64,000 nt of DNA from Aricia agestis (Eukaryota; Arthropoda; Insecta; Lepidoptera; Lycaenidae): positions 22,985,980-23,049,979 of the forward strand of contig NC_056407.1 of assembly GCF_905147365.1 (NCBI RefSeq). Reading direction: 5' to 3'. A program made the position numbers and the translations under genes. The notes beneath the pieces are model-generated. The model worked only from the letters and a program-made list of their open reading frames with translations. It ran no database searches and was not told the origin of the DNA. This document shows, in pieces, positions 11,142-24,331 of the stretch (positions are counted from its first letter, which is position 1; each line of letters opens with the position of its first letter).

Positions 11142-11425
11142 TGTGTAAGTTTTATTACTTTGCCTTTTTATTGTCTTTTAAAAGTAGTCTAGAATTTAAA
11201 AAAAAGCAATTCCTACCTACTTAGACTATAATTCCAATAGGTAATAGTTCTTAGCCTCTATAACCTCTAATAACCTGCCTTTGGAAAAAAAACTTAGCTA
11301 AAAAGTAAGAAAGAAAAAACTTTTCGAAGACAAAATATTTAATTACGAGATATGAAATAAGACACTTGAGTGAAAAGGACGGAGAGTGGTATAGTTGGTA
11401 TAAACCTAACTAACTTATTGGGGCT

Positions 11426-14400
11426 CTAGGCGTAGCAGTAGCCCTCATTCTGGTAGCACCACTCGGGCTCCAGAGACTCCGTCTGGATGCCGGCACGGAC
11501 GAGACGCTCCCTGGAAAAAAGGGAAAAAAAGATAATAAAATTATTTGCTTAGTAGTAGGTAATGGAAATTAATGCTATTTTATATTAATTTCATTGACGT
11601 GCTAATTTTGATGTAACAGCATGCTACGTATTATTGCTTTGCTATTTGCTAAAAACATGGCATCGTGAATTATCGGTTCGCATCGCACTACTCGCGTCGA
11701 GTATTATTTCGCATCGAGTGAAAAATAGCAATTCATTAACAAGCCGCGGAAACAGCGCGGACATGAATTTTTTTCATGACCGCAGACTATTGCTGCGCAC
11801 GATAATATTAGCAATCGTATTTTTTAGCAAGTACGAATAATTTAATTATTGCTAATGGGCATTTAACAATTAATTATTATTGCTAATGATATTTTTATCA
11901 ACACTAAATTATTGCTTAGCATCTTCTTATGCCAAAGCTACACGAATAGTCACAAAACTTTACATCAAATTTGCCAACCAACTCTATTTTGATGGACGCA
12001 ATAAAGTTGGTATGTTTCATTGTTAAATTAACTTCAGGCTAAAGGATATTTTTTAGTTTCAACAGGCTCAATATTATTTAAATCATGCCATTACTTAATC
12101 CCCTTAAAGTCAACAACTTCTTTATGACTGGGGGTCGTTTCTAACCGAGCTGCTTTGCGAGGAATGTGTTTTTGAGACCCAATAAAATGGCTTCATATTA
12201 TGTCTAACATCGCCAAGCACAGAAATTTAATGGATTGATAGAGAGATGACTTGCGACGTGCGAGGAATACTCCTCGCAAGGCATCTATGGTGAAAAGTCC
12301 GGAAATGCAGCCTAAGGCGGCCCGTAATCCTACTATAGTCTATATCTAATAATCATACAATACCTAATATACATAGTGAAATAAAAATAAAACATTGCTC
12401 AAACTGTCCAATATTAACCCTAAACCGTCAATAATATTGCACAATGCGTAATATTGGGCAATGAAATATGTCATCTAGGTGCCGCCCTGGCAGTGGCGTA
12501 ACTATAACATCCGGGGCCCGTGGCAAATTGATAGGGCCTTATCAGTAAATATCATCACGTTAATAATAAAACAATGTATAAAGAAATCTGACCTCTCGGC
12601 CTCTTGGGCCGGGGCCCTTTTGGGTCAGGGGCCTGGGGCATTTCGCCAGCCCTGCTGCCTTATAATTACGCCACTGTGCCTTGGGCTGGCTACGCGGTCT
12701 ACTCCACTGTTTGCCTTACCTCATATGGAGTATTCTCCTCTCGGCCTCCCGCCAGCTGGAGAGGGGCTCGGCCCACAGCCGCTCGGCGAGCGCGGCGGCG
12801 CGTGGCCACAGACGGCCGTCCAGCGTCGCCGAGTCCGCTTGCTCAGACCACAGAGTGGCTTCACCACCTGAAAAAAAAGGGCAAAGAATTCATAATCCCT
12901 CCTTCCCACAATCACGTGATAAGCCCTTTCAGGCTGCTTGTGCTTATAGGTACTCTAGAAAATTTGTAAGGTGATCTCAAGAGTCTAAATAGTTTTAAGA
13001 GCAAGGCGATGTATGACAGTAGCTAATAATAGTTAATATTGTAAAAGCAATATTATTATTATTATTATCAGCCTACAGTGTCCCACTGCTGGGCAAAGGC
13101 CTCCCCTCTCTCTTTCCAAAGTTCACGATCCTGTGAAGTTGTTGGCCACTCTTTATCAAACGCATCTAGTTCGTCGCGCCACCTTTTCTTGGGTCGGCCA
13201 AAAGCAATATAGACTAATTAATTATTATTATTAGAATGTCTGTCAGCGAATTAGTGAATTACTATGACATTGAAACTTTATGTTATCACGCGACCAAGTT
13301 TATATTAGATAAAGATTGGTATGTCTCATCACGACTGTTGTTACATAGTATTTTAAATGGGAGACAAACATACCCAAAACTTGGTCCGAATACTCCAGGG
13401 ACATCAACTTCGGACTGTTCTCGTACACCTTCTGCCAGCCGATGTAGGGCGAGCACCAGTTGTTGCCTGAAAACATACCACGGTTGTGGTCTTATTGGTC
13501 ACAGATGGAAATGTTTAAGCTATCCCTTTTAAATCGCAAAGTCAAGAATCAGCAGAAATACATTTGTTCCGGTATTTAGTACAATAAGATAGGTCCTATA
13601 TTAGCAGAAATGACAATTAACTCGTTCAAATAGCACTTGCAATCCTTCATTTATCTTATATTACTTAAATAGGGACAGAAATTATGCCAATTGATGATCA
13701 TGATTGCGGACTCAACTTACTATTTTGCATCTATTTAGCCTAACTCGTGGCCACTCGTGGGCTCAACTATACGGTCGTTGTAGCAGCCGAATCTAGACAC
13801 GCAGTAGCATATGCTGGCCACAACAAGGTAAGATAAGGTGACAAAACTAGCCATCAATTATACAGGGCACCGAGCTAAAATGGCGTTTTTTTTTAATAAA
13901 CCTAATAAGGCTACTTACCACTGCCGACCCAAGCACCATATCCGCAGTCGAAGTACAACGCGTCGTAGTTGGACATGATTAGCCGGTAGCCCTTCTCCAG
14001 CAGACCGCGGATGGTCGGATCTGCGCCCGTCGTCCACACCTGGAGGTAAGGGAGTCGTTGAGGTAAGGGCTTAGGTTGCGACTTGCGTTTCCACCAGAGA
14101 TGTGTTGCGAGGAATGTGTTTTTGAGAACCAATAGAATCGCTTCATTGACGTGAGCTTGCCGTGACATCGCTCAGCGCGGCGATGCTATTGATATCTTAA
14201 AAACATATTCGTCGCAACAGCCAACACATTTTTGGTGGAAACGCAGCTTTACTATGAAGGTAGGGAAGCGGGAAGGGAAGTGCTTTTTAATGATGAACGG
14301 TCTCTCTACGTTGGTCCATGTTGGACAAATACGGCGGGATGACGATCGAGGGGCATATTCATTATTACTGCCGCAATCATAGATAGATGCCATTTTAAAG

Positions 14401-17400
14401 GTTTATTTGTAAACAGGCGGACGAAACCCCAAGAAAAATAAACGGTAACATAATATTAATAGAACAAATCGCAGTCGAAGTTTAGTACTACACTTATTTA
14501 GTTATAACTTGGTTATAACTTATAAGTGCAGAAATATTGCATGCACCAACATCGGTTTAGACTCTTGGAATTTCAGAGTTATAAGATCGTTTAGTATTAG
14601 TATTCCTAGACTTTTTTGATATGTCCATATTGTGATTTGTGGTTGATGATTTGATGCAGTGGCGGTCCTAAACATTGCGACTTGCGAGACCCCGGGCGAC
14701 AGGTCTTTGCGAGACCCTTTGTCTTCCAAAAAAACACCTTGCGTGGCCCCGGGCGATTGCCCCTTTCGCCACCCCCTAGGGCCGCCACTGACTTGATGAG
14801 TGTCGAAGTTGGTGTCACTAACCTGTATGATGTAATCGTCCTTGTTGAGGTACTGCTCTACGTGGCTTAGCTCCGTCAGCGTGCTCGTCCACAGAATTAT
14901 CGGCACTTTTTTACCGAATGCCTTGAAAAAAATATGATACTGATTAATTATAATTATCAATTTATCACACAAAAATTCTTGCCTAAACAAGAAAATATAC
15001 TATGTACGAAAAAAAGAATAAAAATGACATCGATAAATCAGAATATCATAAGAATTTAGCAATTTCATTATCTTATAGAACACGCTGCAGGTGCTATAGC
15101 AACAAGCTCTATCTTGATAAATGTATATTTGATGTTATTCGAATTCCGAACTCAAATTATAAGCGTCTAGAAAATGACAAAACTCTTCGACAAAAGTTAG
15201 TTTGCTAGCTTTCTTGATACATCTTGAAGCATTTTATATAGAGAATAGATACACATTGGCTTCAACCGCGTTAAAATCTCGTCATACCTGATACACTCTC
15301 TCCTGGGCCTTAGTCTGGAAATAGTTCCAGAGCTTCAGGAAGCTAGGTTTCTGCAGGTCCCAGCGGTTCTGGATCATGAAGTGCTGGATCTCCTCCGAGC
15401 TGTTCCAGCAGCGCTCGCTAACCTCGTCGCCACCCATGTGGAACATGTCAGGGGATTGGAACGCATCTGGGGAGTGGAGAGTTGGTTAAGGGATACCGAA
15501 GAACTTCAGCTAACATAATTTTGTACCTACAGAGAGTGCTGCTGTAAGCCCTTTGTAGTCTTTTCAGAAGTGATGTACGTAGCGACAAGTCGACAACCGA
15601 AACTTCGATGGCGCGGTTGAGTTTTGCGCACTGTTTGGTCCGCTTTAAGGGTATTGGGCTTAGGCTTTTCAGTTGATTGATGAATAGAGCATGATAACAT
15701 AAGCATAACCTTACCTTCCATATCTGCGTAAATGTCTTTCAGATAGTCATAGAGTTCTTCTTTGATGGGGTTCAGCTGACCGCAAGGAGGCTCCACGCAA
15801 TACTTCGCCCAAGGTTCAGCCTGAAAGTAATTTTAGTCCACTATAATCGGTACACGTAACCCCTGTTATGGTTTTATAGGGTTTTTGAATTACCTTTTGG
15901 AAGACTATTGTTACAGTCCATACAAGTGTCAATGTTTCAATGTTAAGAGGATCTGAATGCAGGTTCGTTTAAGATATTCAGCTGCAGTCAGTCTGACCCG
16001 ACTCAAAACAGTGATACACTATGTATAAATTTCTCAGCAGCAGCAGCTTAGCTCAGCGCCGTAGGAGAAACAGCCTTAAGATGTCTTTCTGATTCTCCGG
16101 ACTCCAGCTTTCTACAGCTGCTTTTAGGGAGATCTTATATACTTAGTGACTTTCCTGTATCCTATATTATAATATAATAAACCTAAGTTTTGCTATACTT
16201 TCTGAACACGCTACCTTGAAGCACACAGTGAGTCCGGTGTCCTGCCAGCCCTCGCCGACGTGTGCGGGCGCGTCGAACTCCGGCAGCACGCGCACGCCGC
16301 GCTCCAGACCGAACTTAACCACCTCACCTATCATCTCCTTCGTGTATACCTGTGAAGACGTGCTTAGTTGTACTGACACCAGATACTGAAGATTAGAGAT
16401 AGAACGCAGAAGTTGACAAGGCACTTTGTACCAAAGAAAACTTTTACTTCTGCGAGTTCCTTACGCCGGTTCTTCTCGCCGGGTTAGTTCCCGAACCGGT
16501 GGTAGGCACCATGTAAACGTTCTAAAAGTGTTAACTACTCATACTAGGCAAACAAAAGGGGGGCCCAATTTTTTCAGCACTATCAGCATTCTGGGCGGCG
16601 AAGAAATCTCGCCCAGGTCGCTGCTAGTGCTAAAACCGGCCCTGCTTCTATGTACATCTGTACTTAATTATTTATGGTGGCCAACCACGACCATCTAACA
16701 TAATAAAAATATTTATTTGTATAGGTATACCAGAATCTGATGGCAAAAAGTGAGAAAAGAAATGGACTCTAGCACTACCGAGGTAACTAATTGGAATAAA
16801 GCATTTTGATCCTGTTTTTTCCTTATAGCTGCTAATTCTGTCTGTGAAACAAGCAAATATAAAAATTTATCCAATGATCAAGGATATTTTTTGAAAATCT
16901 GCCATCCAAATTTGCCATCAGATCTTGGTAGACCTATAGTTCACCTTAGCAGGACTGTACGCTCCAAGTTTCGTAAGGTTCGGTCGCTTCTTGGACACGA
17001 ACGGGAAGCTCTGGCTGTCTGTGATGTGCCAGTGGAATGTGTTCAGCTTCACCATTGCCATTGCCTCTGAAAATAATAGATTTTTTGTTTTAGTAGTGAG
17101 TAGTGAGTACTAACAAAACATAAGTAGCGATTAGTGGAGGCCATTCACGATACTTCACGATACGATGTTAAGAGTCGAGTAATATAGAAATATGTAGAAG
17201 CATTTGGTATAGCTACATACTCGTAAATACAGTTACAATTGAAATCTACAAGGTATAGGCAGAATGACAAACCTATGGTAGTCTTGATAGACTCGATGGA
17301 GAAGTAGTTTCTAGAAGTGTCCAGAAGAACTCCTCTGTATGGGTACACGGGCTTGTCCTTGATGGTAACATCTCTTGGGATCTGAAAATATTTAAACACA

Positions 17401-20400
17401 AAACATAGATATTATTATAAATGTTATTTAAAAGGAAAATATATAATTTCTAGTGTATTAAAGGAAAGCTAAGCAAAACCATTTTTATAACGGCTTTAAT
17501 GGTATTTGTACCTAATATTGAATAAGCTTTTAATTCCATTTAAGGATAAAATAGTTTCTCTCATAATTATTATTATTTAATTACAGATTAATGTTATGAT
17601 AATGACGACTTTGCAACCCACTCAGGTGTTTGAGAGAATATGAAATATTAAATAAGTACTTTTAATTTAGAATTTTTTACATCAGTTATTAGTTATTAGG
17701 TACTTAACATTTCTGTAACTTTTTAAACCCAGACAACAAGCCTAAATATTGCATTAAAATAAAAAGTGCGTGTTACGTTTCAACCTGTATGTCTCAAGGG
17801 ACAATAGGTTATAGGACATTAAGACTCAAACTGGTATCAAGGACAGGAAAATCGATAAACATTTACTTAACATTATCCTTACTTACTTATTTCATTTATT
17901 ACTCAATTTTGACCTCGCGTCCTTTCTAAATAAAGATCGACTTTGACTATCGTCGGATTCGTGTTTTATAACGTGGGTTAAGCAGAAACCAGGGTTTCGT
18001 CGAAAAGTCCTCAGGACTCCGCCAAAACAACTAAAAACTACGACTACGTTTTTACCTCTAGTCATAAAACTAAAACTAAGTAAGTATTTTATTTACATTT
18101 AAAATTCGAATGTTTTTATAGATAGAATGTTTAGATATGTTATGTGTTTAGATAGAATGCTATATGTTTAGATAGAATGTTATGTGTATGTTATATGCTT
18201 AGATATAATGTTACTATAGTTTTTATAGAGAGAACATTAGTGAAATCGTCTAATAGCCAATGCAAAACCTTGGATCAGATTATAATCGACAGATATTTTT
18301 CAAGCATTGCTTTAAGAACAATGCGACTTTGTTTGTTCGTTTGCAATATTTTTGTCTATTGAACCCATGGAATTAATATGTACTACGTACCGTAGTACAT
18401 ATTAATTCCATGATTGAACCCAAATATTAGTGAATTCGTCCTGAATAGATAATGTAATGTATGCAAACACAAGTCGTTGATCCCAAAACCGGTATCAGGG
18501 ACGTTAACACCGGCTAAATGTCACGACATTGTGTAGGTCGGTGTATGGCAAAAAAATATTCACCATTTCCATTTATGTAATAATACTGGATGCAGCTTGA
18601 TTTATTATTTTTCTTCTATTAATAAGCTTAATATCTGTTTATGTTGATGCAGGTTTTGCAGGTTTAGACTTTAGTGGCTATTTTTCAACAAACCTTTTAT
18701 CTAACAATGTATCCAGACTGGTTCTTGTTGTTTGGTGAGGATGTTGTTTACGACTCCTTTGTCACCTTGCTAAGTATGTCCTTACCTTATTCGACCATTG
18801 TCATATGTATATTAATTGGATTTAATGTGATCGTGGAGAATAATGGAAGAGCTATAAAGAGGTGGTCTATTATAGAGATGAGACGGTAGAGACGGACGGA
18901 CAGACGGACGGAGAGAGAAACTATCGAAAATTCAGGGTTTTATACATTTTGACGTGTCTGTCTCTAAGTCTGTGCCTTTGTCTATGGCACCCGTAGCTTC
19001 CAAACGGATGAACCAATTTAGGTCTAGATTTTTTTATTCGAGAATTGATGCGTTCAATTTAAACCAGTAACTTCTTAACTATCTTGTAGATAACATCATC
19101 AGACTCACTCGCCGACGATTCTGAAGTTTTCAAATTTGCTGTAACTCAACGTCTTTCACAAATTCAAAAACTATGAGAGATAACTTGTACGCTATTGTTT
19201 GGCCAACGTTTAACCAACTTGACAGGAATTTATATGTCCAGTAACTGGACATATAAATTCCTGTCAAAAAGCCTCACAAACCAGGCATTAGAGATGGCCA
19301 CAATTTTTCACTTACCAAAACGTTGTTCCTAATATCGTCATAGATGATCAACTGGGACAGAGTTTCCAAGCCGTTGCGTACACCGAAAAAGTTGGAACCG
19401 ATGATGGTAGCGTTCACCTTCTCGTTGGCAGCCGGTGATATGTTCAGGATGTAACCCTCGTCCATGTCCAGGGAGAACTCTGGGGGAGAAAGAGAAAGGT
19501 AGATAGAGAATGAGAAAGAAACATAACAGCAATACGAGTGAAGGTGAATAGCTATGTCCACACTGTGCACTTTCATCTTCAATTTTCGTCATCAACTTTC
19601 ATATTGGCGCATTCAATCATTGAATGCGTCAAGGAACGCAACGCCAATAATGTCATTTTTGAAGTTTTGGATACGGTCTGAGGGCATGCGTCGCGGGCAT
19701 GCCTCACTTTCGCTGTTAACTGTGCTATAACGCATGCCCTTGACGAACAGAAAAAGGCACAGTGTGGACAAAGCTATTGAGAAGTTGGGATAATTAATTA
19801 TTACACATAGCAATCTATCAATATGTAAAAGAATAAGTATATAAGCATAAATAACAAATTAAGAAGATGTCACATTATTAATGCCAATGCTGGTTTATAT
19901 GTTGAATACCTCAAATATTATAATGTTTACCACTTTTAACCATTTACTATCCAAACTGATATTTCTTATAACAGGAAAATACATAATATTATTTTGCATT
20001 TATCCACTATAATAGTCATACTGATAATAATAATTTAAGTTATATTTACTTATTAAATCGGGGTTTTGGTTAAGTAAATAAACATCCATGGACTTTCCGC
20101 TCGCTTTCGGGATCACGAATTTGGGAACTGCCTGGGTCACCAACTTCTTCCATCTCTGAAAGATTTAATCAAATTTGAGTTTTCTTCCTTAATACTCATA
20201 ATGATAATAATAATTTTGGGACTAGGTTGTGGTATTGGTAGATATATACCACTGGCTTTGGATTCCTATCGTTTTCACTTAGATACCTCTTACAATTGAA
20301 GAAATGTCATCGAACTCTGTACCTAAATATAGGCTAGGGCTGAGAAGATTCGAGCCTTAACCGTCACTGATATATTTAGGTACTACTAAAGATATTTTTT

Positions 20401-22371
20401 AATTAATATGAGGCTTTCGACGCTCTCGTCTCGTTCTGCGTCGTAGGATAATTTGAGAATTTTAAATCGGAGTTTCTCTCATAGAACCTTATGTGATATG
20501 TAATATGTCATTGACATAAAGTTGTCTATAGAGGTTGTAACTTAGTTGGTTATTAGCTTACCAATCGAATTGCCTCCATGAGGTCGTCGCTTCGGCCGCG
20601 TTTGTCCAAGTGCACCTCGATGGTGTTCATGTTTATTTTGGACAGATACGTGCCGAGATTCGTGTACCCAGTTGGCTTGGGCCAGAGCAGACCTGTAAAA
20701 CGGGTAATTAGAAAACAGGGACCAACAGGCGAAAAGTGGCACTGTCACCACACATTGCCACTGCCACTAACCAGAGATATCCAAAAATTGCTAAGGGTGA
20801 CGACCCTTTACTAATTAGTAATTTTGATTTGTTAACGTAGCCTTATATTATGGTAATGAAACATAATATTAAGTATTGACTAATCAGACTATGTGTATCG
20901 CCTCGTGCTGTAGTGATGGTGATAGTGTTTTTAAATAGCTGTTTCTAAATAAACCACATCAATAGAGTCTACTGAGAACAATAGAGCATTTGGTAACTTA
21001 ACTAGGTATGAAAATCTTGCTACCTTATCGTAGTACTAGTACCTACGATAAGGTAGCAAGATTTTCATGATGATGACAATAATAATTGTCATTGTGAAGA
21101 TACTACAGATGATAACTATACTCATTACGTATCCTTAGGACGATAACTGTGATAATTATGATGATGATGATGATATTGATACTGATGATGATGTTGATAC
21201 TGATGATGATGATGATAAACTCACCGTACTCGTTACAGAACATCTTGCAGGACTCCAGCGAGAGGGCGGGTTCCGTGAACTTGGGATCGTTGCGGATCTT
21301 CACGCAGCGGCCATCGTCGCACGACCACCGCCATACGGGCGTGTCCTCGTCCGCTAACACACTAAAAAAAGTTAAATTATAATTCTCATTTCTCATGAAT
21401 AGTGGTTTCAGGCTCCCTTACTACCAATTGTACCTATTTATGCAGCGTACACCTACATGGTATGCTTGTCTTTATCTGACAAATTACAAAATTCACATGA
21501 ATCACAATTCACATGATAGACGACTGTGCACCAAGGAATTATATAAGTAAGACGCTGTAATTTAATATAAATAATAATCTCTCTTATTTTACGTAAAAAA
21601 AGTAAGAGGGAGTATGTCAATTTGGTACGTGCAAAACAACGAATCGCGGTATTTCCTTTTGCGTTGTTATTATAATATATCAGTGGCGAGTGCCATTTAG
21701 TTTCATCAAATCATCAATATTAGTCCAGTAGTTTTAAAGCCATATAGCATAGATTCAGTTAAAACGTATGAACAATTTAAACATTGCATAACAACAAAAG
21801 CGGTGTAAACGACAATTTTATCAGTCCCATAAACAATGAACAATCAACAGATTATCACATCAATCTCAAAGGAGTTAAGGGTCTGATTAATTAAAAGCCA
21901 TTAGTATGTCTGGAAAATAGATTAATGCCCGTAATTATTCGATGACGGATGATAGAGCACAGTGTCGGTTCCAATTGAGGGCTCCAATAGATGTGGGAAC
22001 TGGGAGTGCACTGATTATAATATATTGCCCTGGTTGCGCACGCGAATGATGATGGCTGATGCAAAAAGAGCTGATGTAGGTACACGCGCGATAGAAATGT
22101 AACTGTTGAAACCCTCAAAAATCAACTGCAGCTCCTTCTCTTCACTCTTTACATGTAAGAGAGCCTCCTCTATACAAGTTCTTCAAGAGCGTTGTACGAC
22201 TACGGAACCAAGTACAGGCTGAAAAGGCAGTGGTGCGAATCCTTCGATTGAAGATAGATCCTTCCATAGAAGAAGGTTTTCGTGATTACCATAATCACGA
22301 AAACTAAATAATTATTGTCATACTTACTAATGTACAGCCATAAATAGGAAGAATATTTTCTGAACCCCCAT
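11426..22371 (-). CDS. Chitooligosaccharidolytic beta-N-acetylglucosaminidase (GH20, Hex1 type)
   Basis: Secreted GH20 exo-hexosaminidase that finishes chitin breakdown in moulting fluid. Coding exons (minus strand): 22371-22328, 21361-21225, 20692-20562, 20155-20050, 19479-19316, 17381-17273, 17066-16945, 16349-16215, 15820-15715, 15466-15288, 14921-14823, 14039-13919, 13466-13374, 12867-12720, 11510-11426. All junctions are GT-AG and in phase, giving 592 aa, close to the silkworm enzyme's length. It starts with signal peptide MGVQKIFFLFMAVHYVLA, then a Cys-containing N-terminal region (CDDGRCVK, CKMFCNEYG), the GH20b-like domain (FFGVRNGLETLSQLIIYDDI) and the TIM barrel: NTFHWHITDSQSFPF, VLPEFDAPAHVGEGW, and the catalytic Asp365-Glu366 in FHMGGDE. 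It ends in the conserved LEPEWCYQNEGYC. An acceptor 7 nt before the ATG (22378) implies an upstream 5'UTR exon, not located. Several introns carry MITEs and hairpins. Confidence 0.93.
12491..12676. mobile_element. hAT-type MITE in hexosaminidase intron
   Basis: Ends CAGTGGCGTAACTATAA and TTATAATTACGCCACTG are inverted repeats of the common hAT MITE type. The flanking octamers (CGCCCTGG and TGCCTTGG) match at 6 of 8 positions, a decayed target duplication. Confidence 0.65.
13060..13205 (-). repeat. Non-LTR retrotransposon fragment
   Basis: Contains the string CAGTGTCCCACTGCTGGGCA followed by AAAGGCCTCCCC, widespread in insect LINE remnants, preceded by an (ATT)n microsatellite. Only about 150 bp remain. 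Confidence 0.5.
14082..14247. mobile_element. MITE (GCGTTTCCACCA ends) in hexosaminidase intron
   Basis: Left end TTGCGTTTCCACCAGAGATG and right end TTTTTGGTGGAAACGCAGC form an inverted repeat. A fragment related to its interior (TGCGAGGAATGTGTTTTTGA) recurs near 12155-12180. Confidence 0.65.
14659..14790. mobile_element. hAT-type MITE (CAGTGGCGGTCC ends)
   Basis: Left CAGTGGCGGTCC and right GGGCCGCCACTG are inverted repeats; flanking octamers ATTTGATG and ACTTGATG match at 7 of 8. It sits just beyond the exon at 14823-14921. Confidence 0.7.
16720..16938. mobile_element. MITE (TATAGGTATACCAGAATC ends), copy 1
   Basis: Terminal inverted repeats TATAGGTATACCAGAATCTG and CAGATCTTGGTAGACCTATA. 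The same family occurs at 32345-32493. Ends in TA, compatible with a Tc1/mariner-type target. It lies in a hexosaminidase intron next to the exon at 16945. Confidence 0.7.
18366..18412. repeat. Perfect hairpin, 22-bp arms, flanked by direct repeats
   Basis: Arms 18366-18387 and 18391-18412 around a TAC loop. The 9-bp sequence ATTGAACCC occurs immediately on both sides (18358-18366 and 18413-18421), as a target duplication or slippage would leave. Confidence 0.95.
19219..19267. repeat. Perfect hairpin, 24-bp arms, 1-nt loop
   Basis: Arms 19219-19242 and 19244-19267 are exact reverse complements around one A. It is 49 bp from the hexosaminidase exon at 19316. Confidence 0.95.
21008..21068. repeat. 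Perfect hairpin, 26-bp arms
   Basis: Arms 21008-21033 and 21043-21068, loop TACTAGTAC, in the intron before the exon at 21225. A (GAT)n-like microsatellite follows at 21158-21218. Confidence 0.95.
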
Positions 22372-23075
22372 GTTTCACCTGAAATAAAATAATAATAAAT
22401 TATTACATAAATTACAACATGCAATTTAGATTATTTAAATTTTTAAACACTACCAAAATCAATGAAACAATTAGGTATTATGAAACAATAGGACCGGACG
22501 TCAACCAAATTCGATTTCGATTACCGAAGATATAATTATTTGTTCTCGTTTTTTAAAATCATTTTTTATCTTCTGTCGTGTCAAGTTGTAGTTAAACCTT
22601 CTTAGTAAAAAAATAATAAGTATGCATTTTGTAATTTATATCGCACGCAGGCGATGCCTGCCGAATGCCGAGTGCCGCTCCTTTCCGTCGGCCTTTGCAC
22701 GTTGCATTGGCCCATCCATGGGCCATGATGGACAATAATATTAATATCTACAGCATGTATTATTTTCCTCTATGATCTACAAGCAATCACAAACGTGTAG
22801 AGAAGCATACCTATTATTCGTACGGTTATAATAATATTATGATCGACAACGTCGATTGCACGACTACTTATTGTTCGTTTGTAATCATGGGAATCCAAAA
22901 GGGCCAAACGCCAATGATATTAATATTGAAACATAAGCTAAAGTGAAGAAAAGCCTTCGAATGAATTACGTAATATAAAAATCGCCGCCCATGGATATTG
23001 GATATCCACAAGACCAACACCTGAAAGCTCGAAAGGAGTCAAAATAATATTATGCTTTTGGAAACAACAATACCA

Positions 23076-24331
23076 GCCGCACTCAGAGAGTAGAGACATA
23101 ATTTAATGATGATTAAACTTCAATTGAAGGTGTTTGAAAGATAACACAGGTCAACAGTAAAGAATCATGGCCAAATTTATATAGGAGCTGGACTCGACTT
23201 TTATTTTTGATGTCCCAAAATAAACTATAGTTAGATTTGGTTGTTCTTATGCTCTCAACATAATTCCGTTTGAGAATTATGTCTAAATAGCCACGATTTT
23301 TTATAATAATTAATAACGTTTACAATTATTTTGAGGTTAGACTTAAGAACTACCTTTTTCCCGACTGCGGTGTGGCCTACAAGTGTATATTCGGCGATCT
23401 CGTTTCCAATTATTTCAATTTTTCCTAGAGTATTACCCAAATAATAGAACGAATGCGAATGATCGCCGGCTGTCAGAACATAACGAAACTAAAATATATT
23501 GATCTTTTTTTTGTGGCTATTTATAGACACATTTCTAATGATTTTCGATGCCTTAAAATATTAGGGAATTTTTGCTACTAATGGCATATCGGGACGCCAC
23601 CGCCCACCTGGTACGATTTGGCCATTGTTCTTTGGTGTCTGAAAACTAGAAGCTGTTTCTGTAAGAACTTTGTGCCCCGATCACATGTTTCTAAGAAATT
23701 TTCTTTCTATCAGCTCAGGTTTTTAAGATATTTCATTCCAAAGTTTCAAGAATATCGAATTTTAGTCTATTTCAGAATCGCTTTACAACTATTGAAATAA
23801 TTTATTTTCATGAGATTTAAATATACACAATATTATCTATTATTTAGATCTCAATTTAAATTGCATATTATATTTTTCTATTAAAAGAGAGTTGTAAACT
23901 AAACTTTCTTTTTTCATACAAAAATTGTTACTCCACGAAGTATGAGCTAGGTAAAGCATTTTGAAAACCGTCATAACATTGGGGAAATTAGTCATAACTC
24001 ATTGAAACAAGTTACATTCTCAATAAGAAGTGTCTCCCTCTGGCATACATATTACAAAACGAATAAAAATGAATACTTTCAACTGCAATGTGATTCTGAA
24101 ATGGGCTAAAATGCGAGATTTTTGAAACTTTGGAATGAAATATCTTAAAAATCTGAGCTGATAGAAATAAAACTTTATAAAAACATATATCGTGCACACA
24201 AAACTCTTATAGAAACTGCTATTAGTTTGCAGGCTACAATTTTTTTTTCGATTTTGTTGACCTGTGTCATGTATGGGGCTTATGTCAAAATAACTATTCA
24301 TTTAATTACAGTTAAGTAATCTGAGTGCGGC
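23076..24331. mobile_element. Fold-back element with long internal inverted repeats
   Basis: Outer ends GCCGCACTCAGA (23076) and TCTGAGTGCGGC (24331, with the adjoining T) are inverted. Large inner segments are also inverted: about 23685-23790 pairs with about 24065-24180 (shared core ACTTTGGAATGAAATATCTT). GACCTGTG near 24260 pairs with CACAGGTC near 23145. No transposase; no clear target duplication. Confidence 0.65.

Noticed and set aside
12479..12969. Plus-strand frames of 97-130 codons
   Set aside because: They overlap a hAT MITE and the antisense of a hexosaminidase exon (12720-12867).
20542..20814. Frames on both strands near 20.6 kb
   Set aside because: The real coding segment is the minus-strand hexosaminidase exon 20562-20692 in another frame; the rest is intron.
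24012..24301. Two minus-strand frames near 24.1 kb resembling the plus-strand frame at 23618
   Set aside because: The resemblance comes from the inverted arms of the fold-back element, not from duplicated genes.
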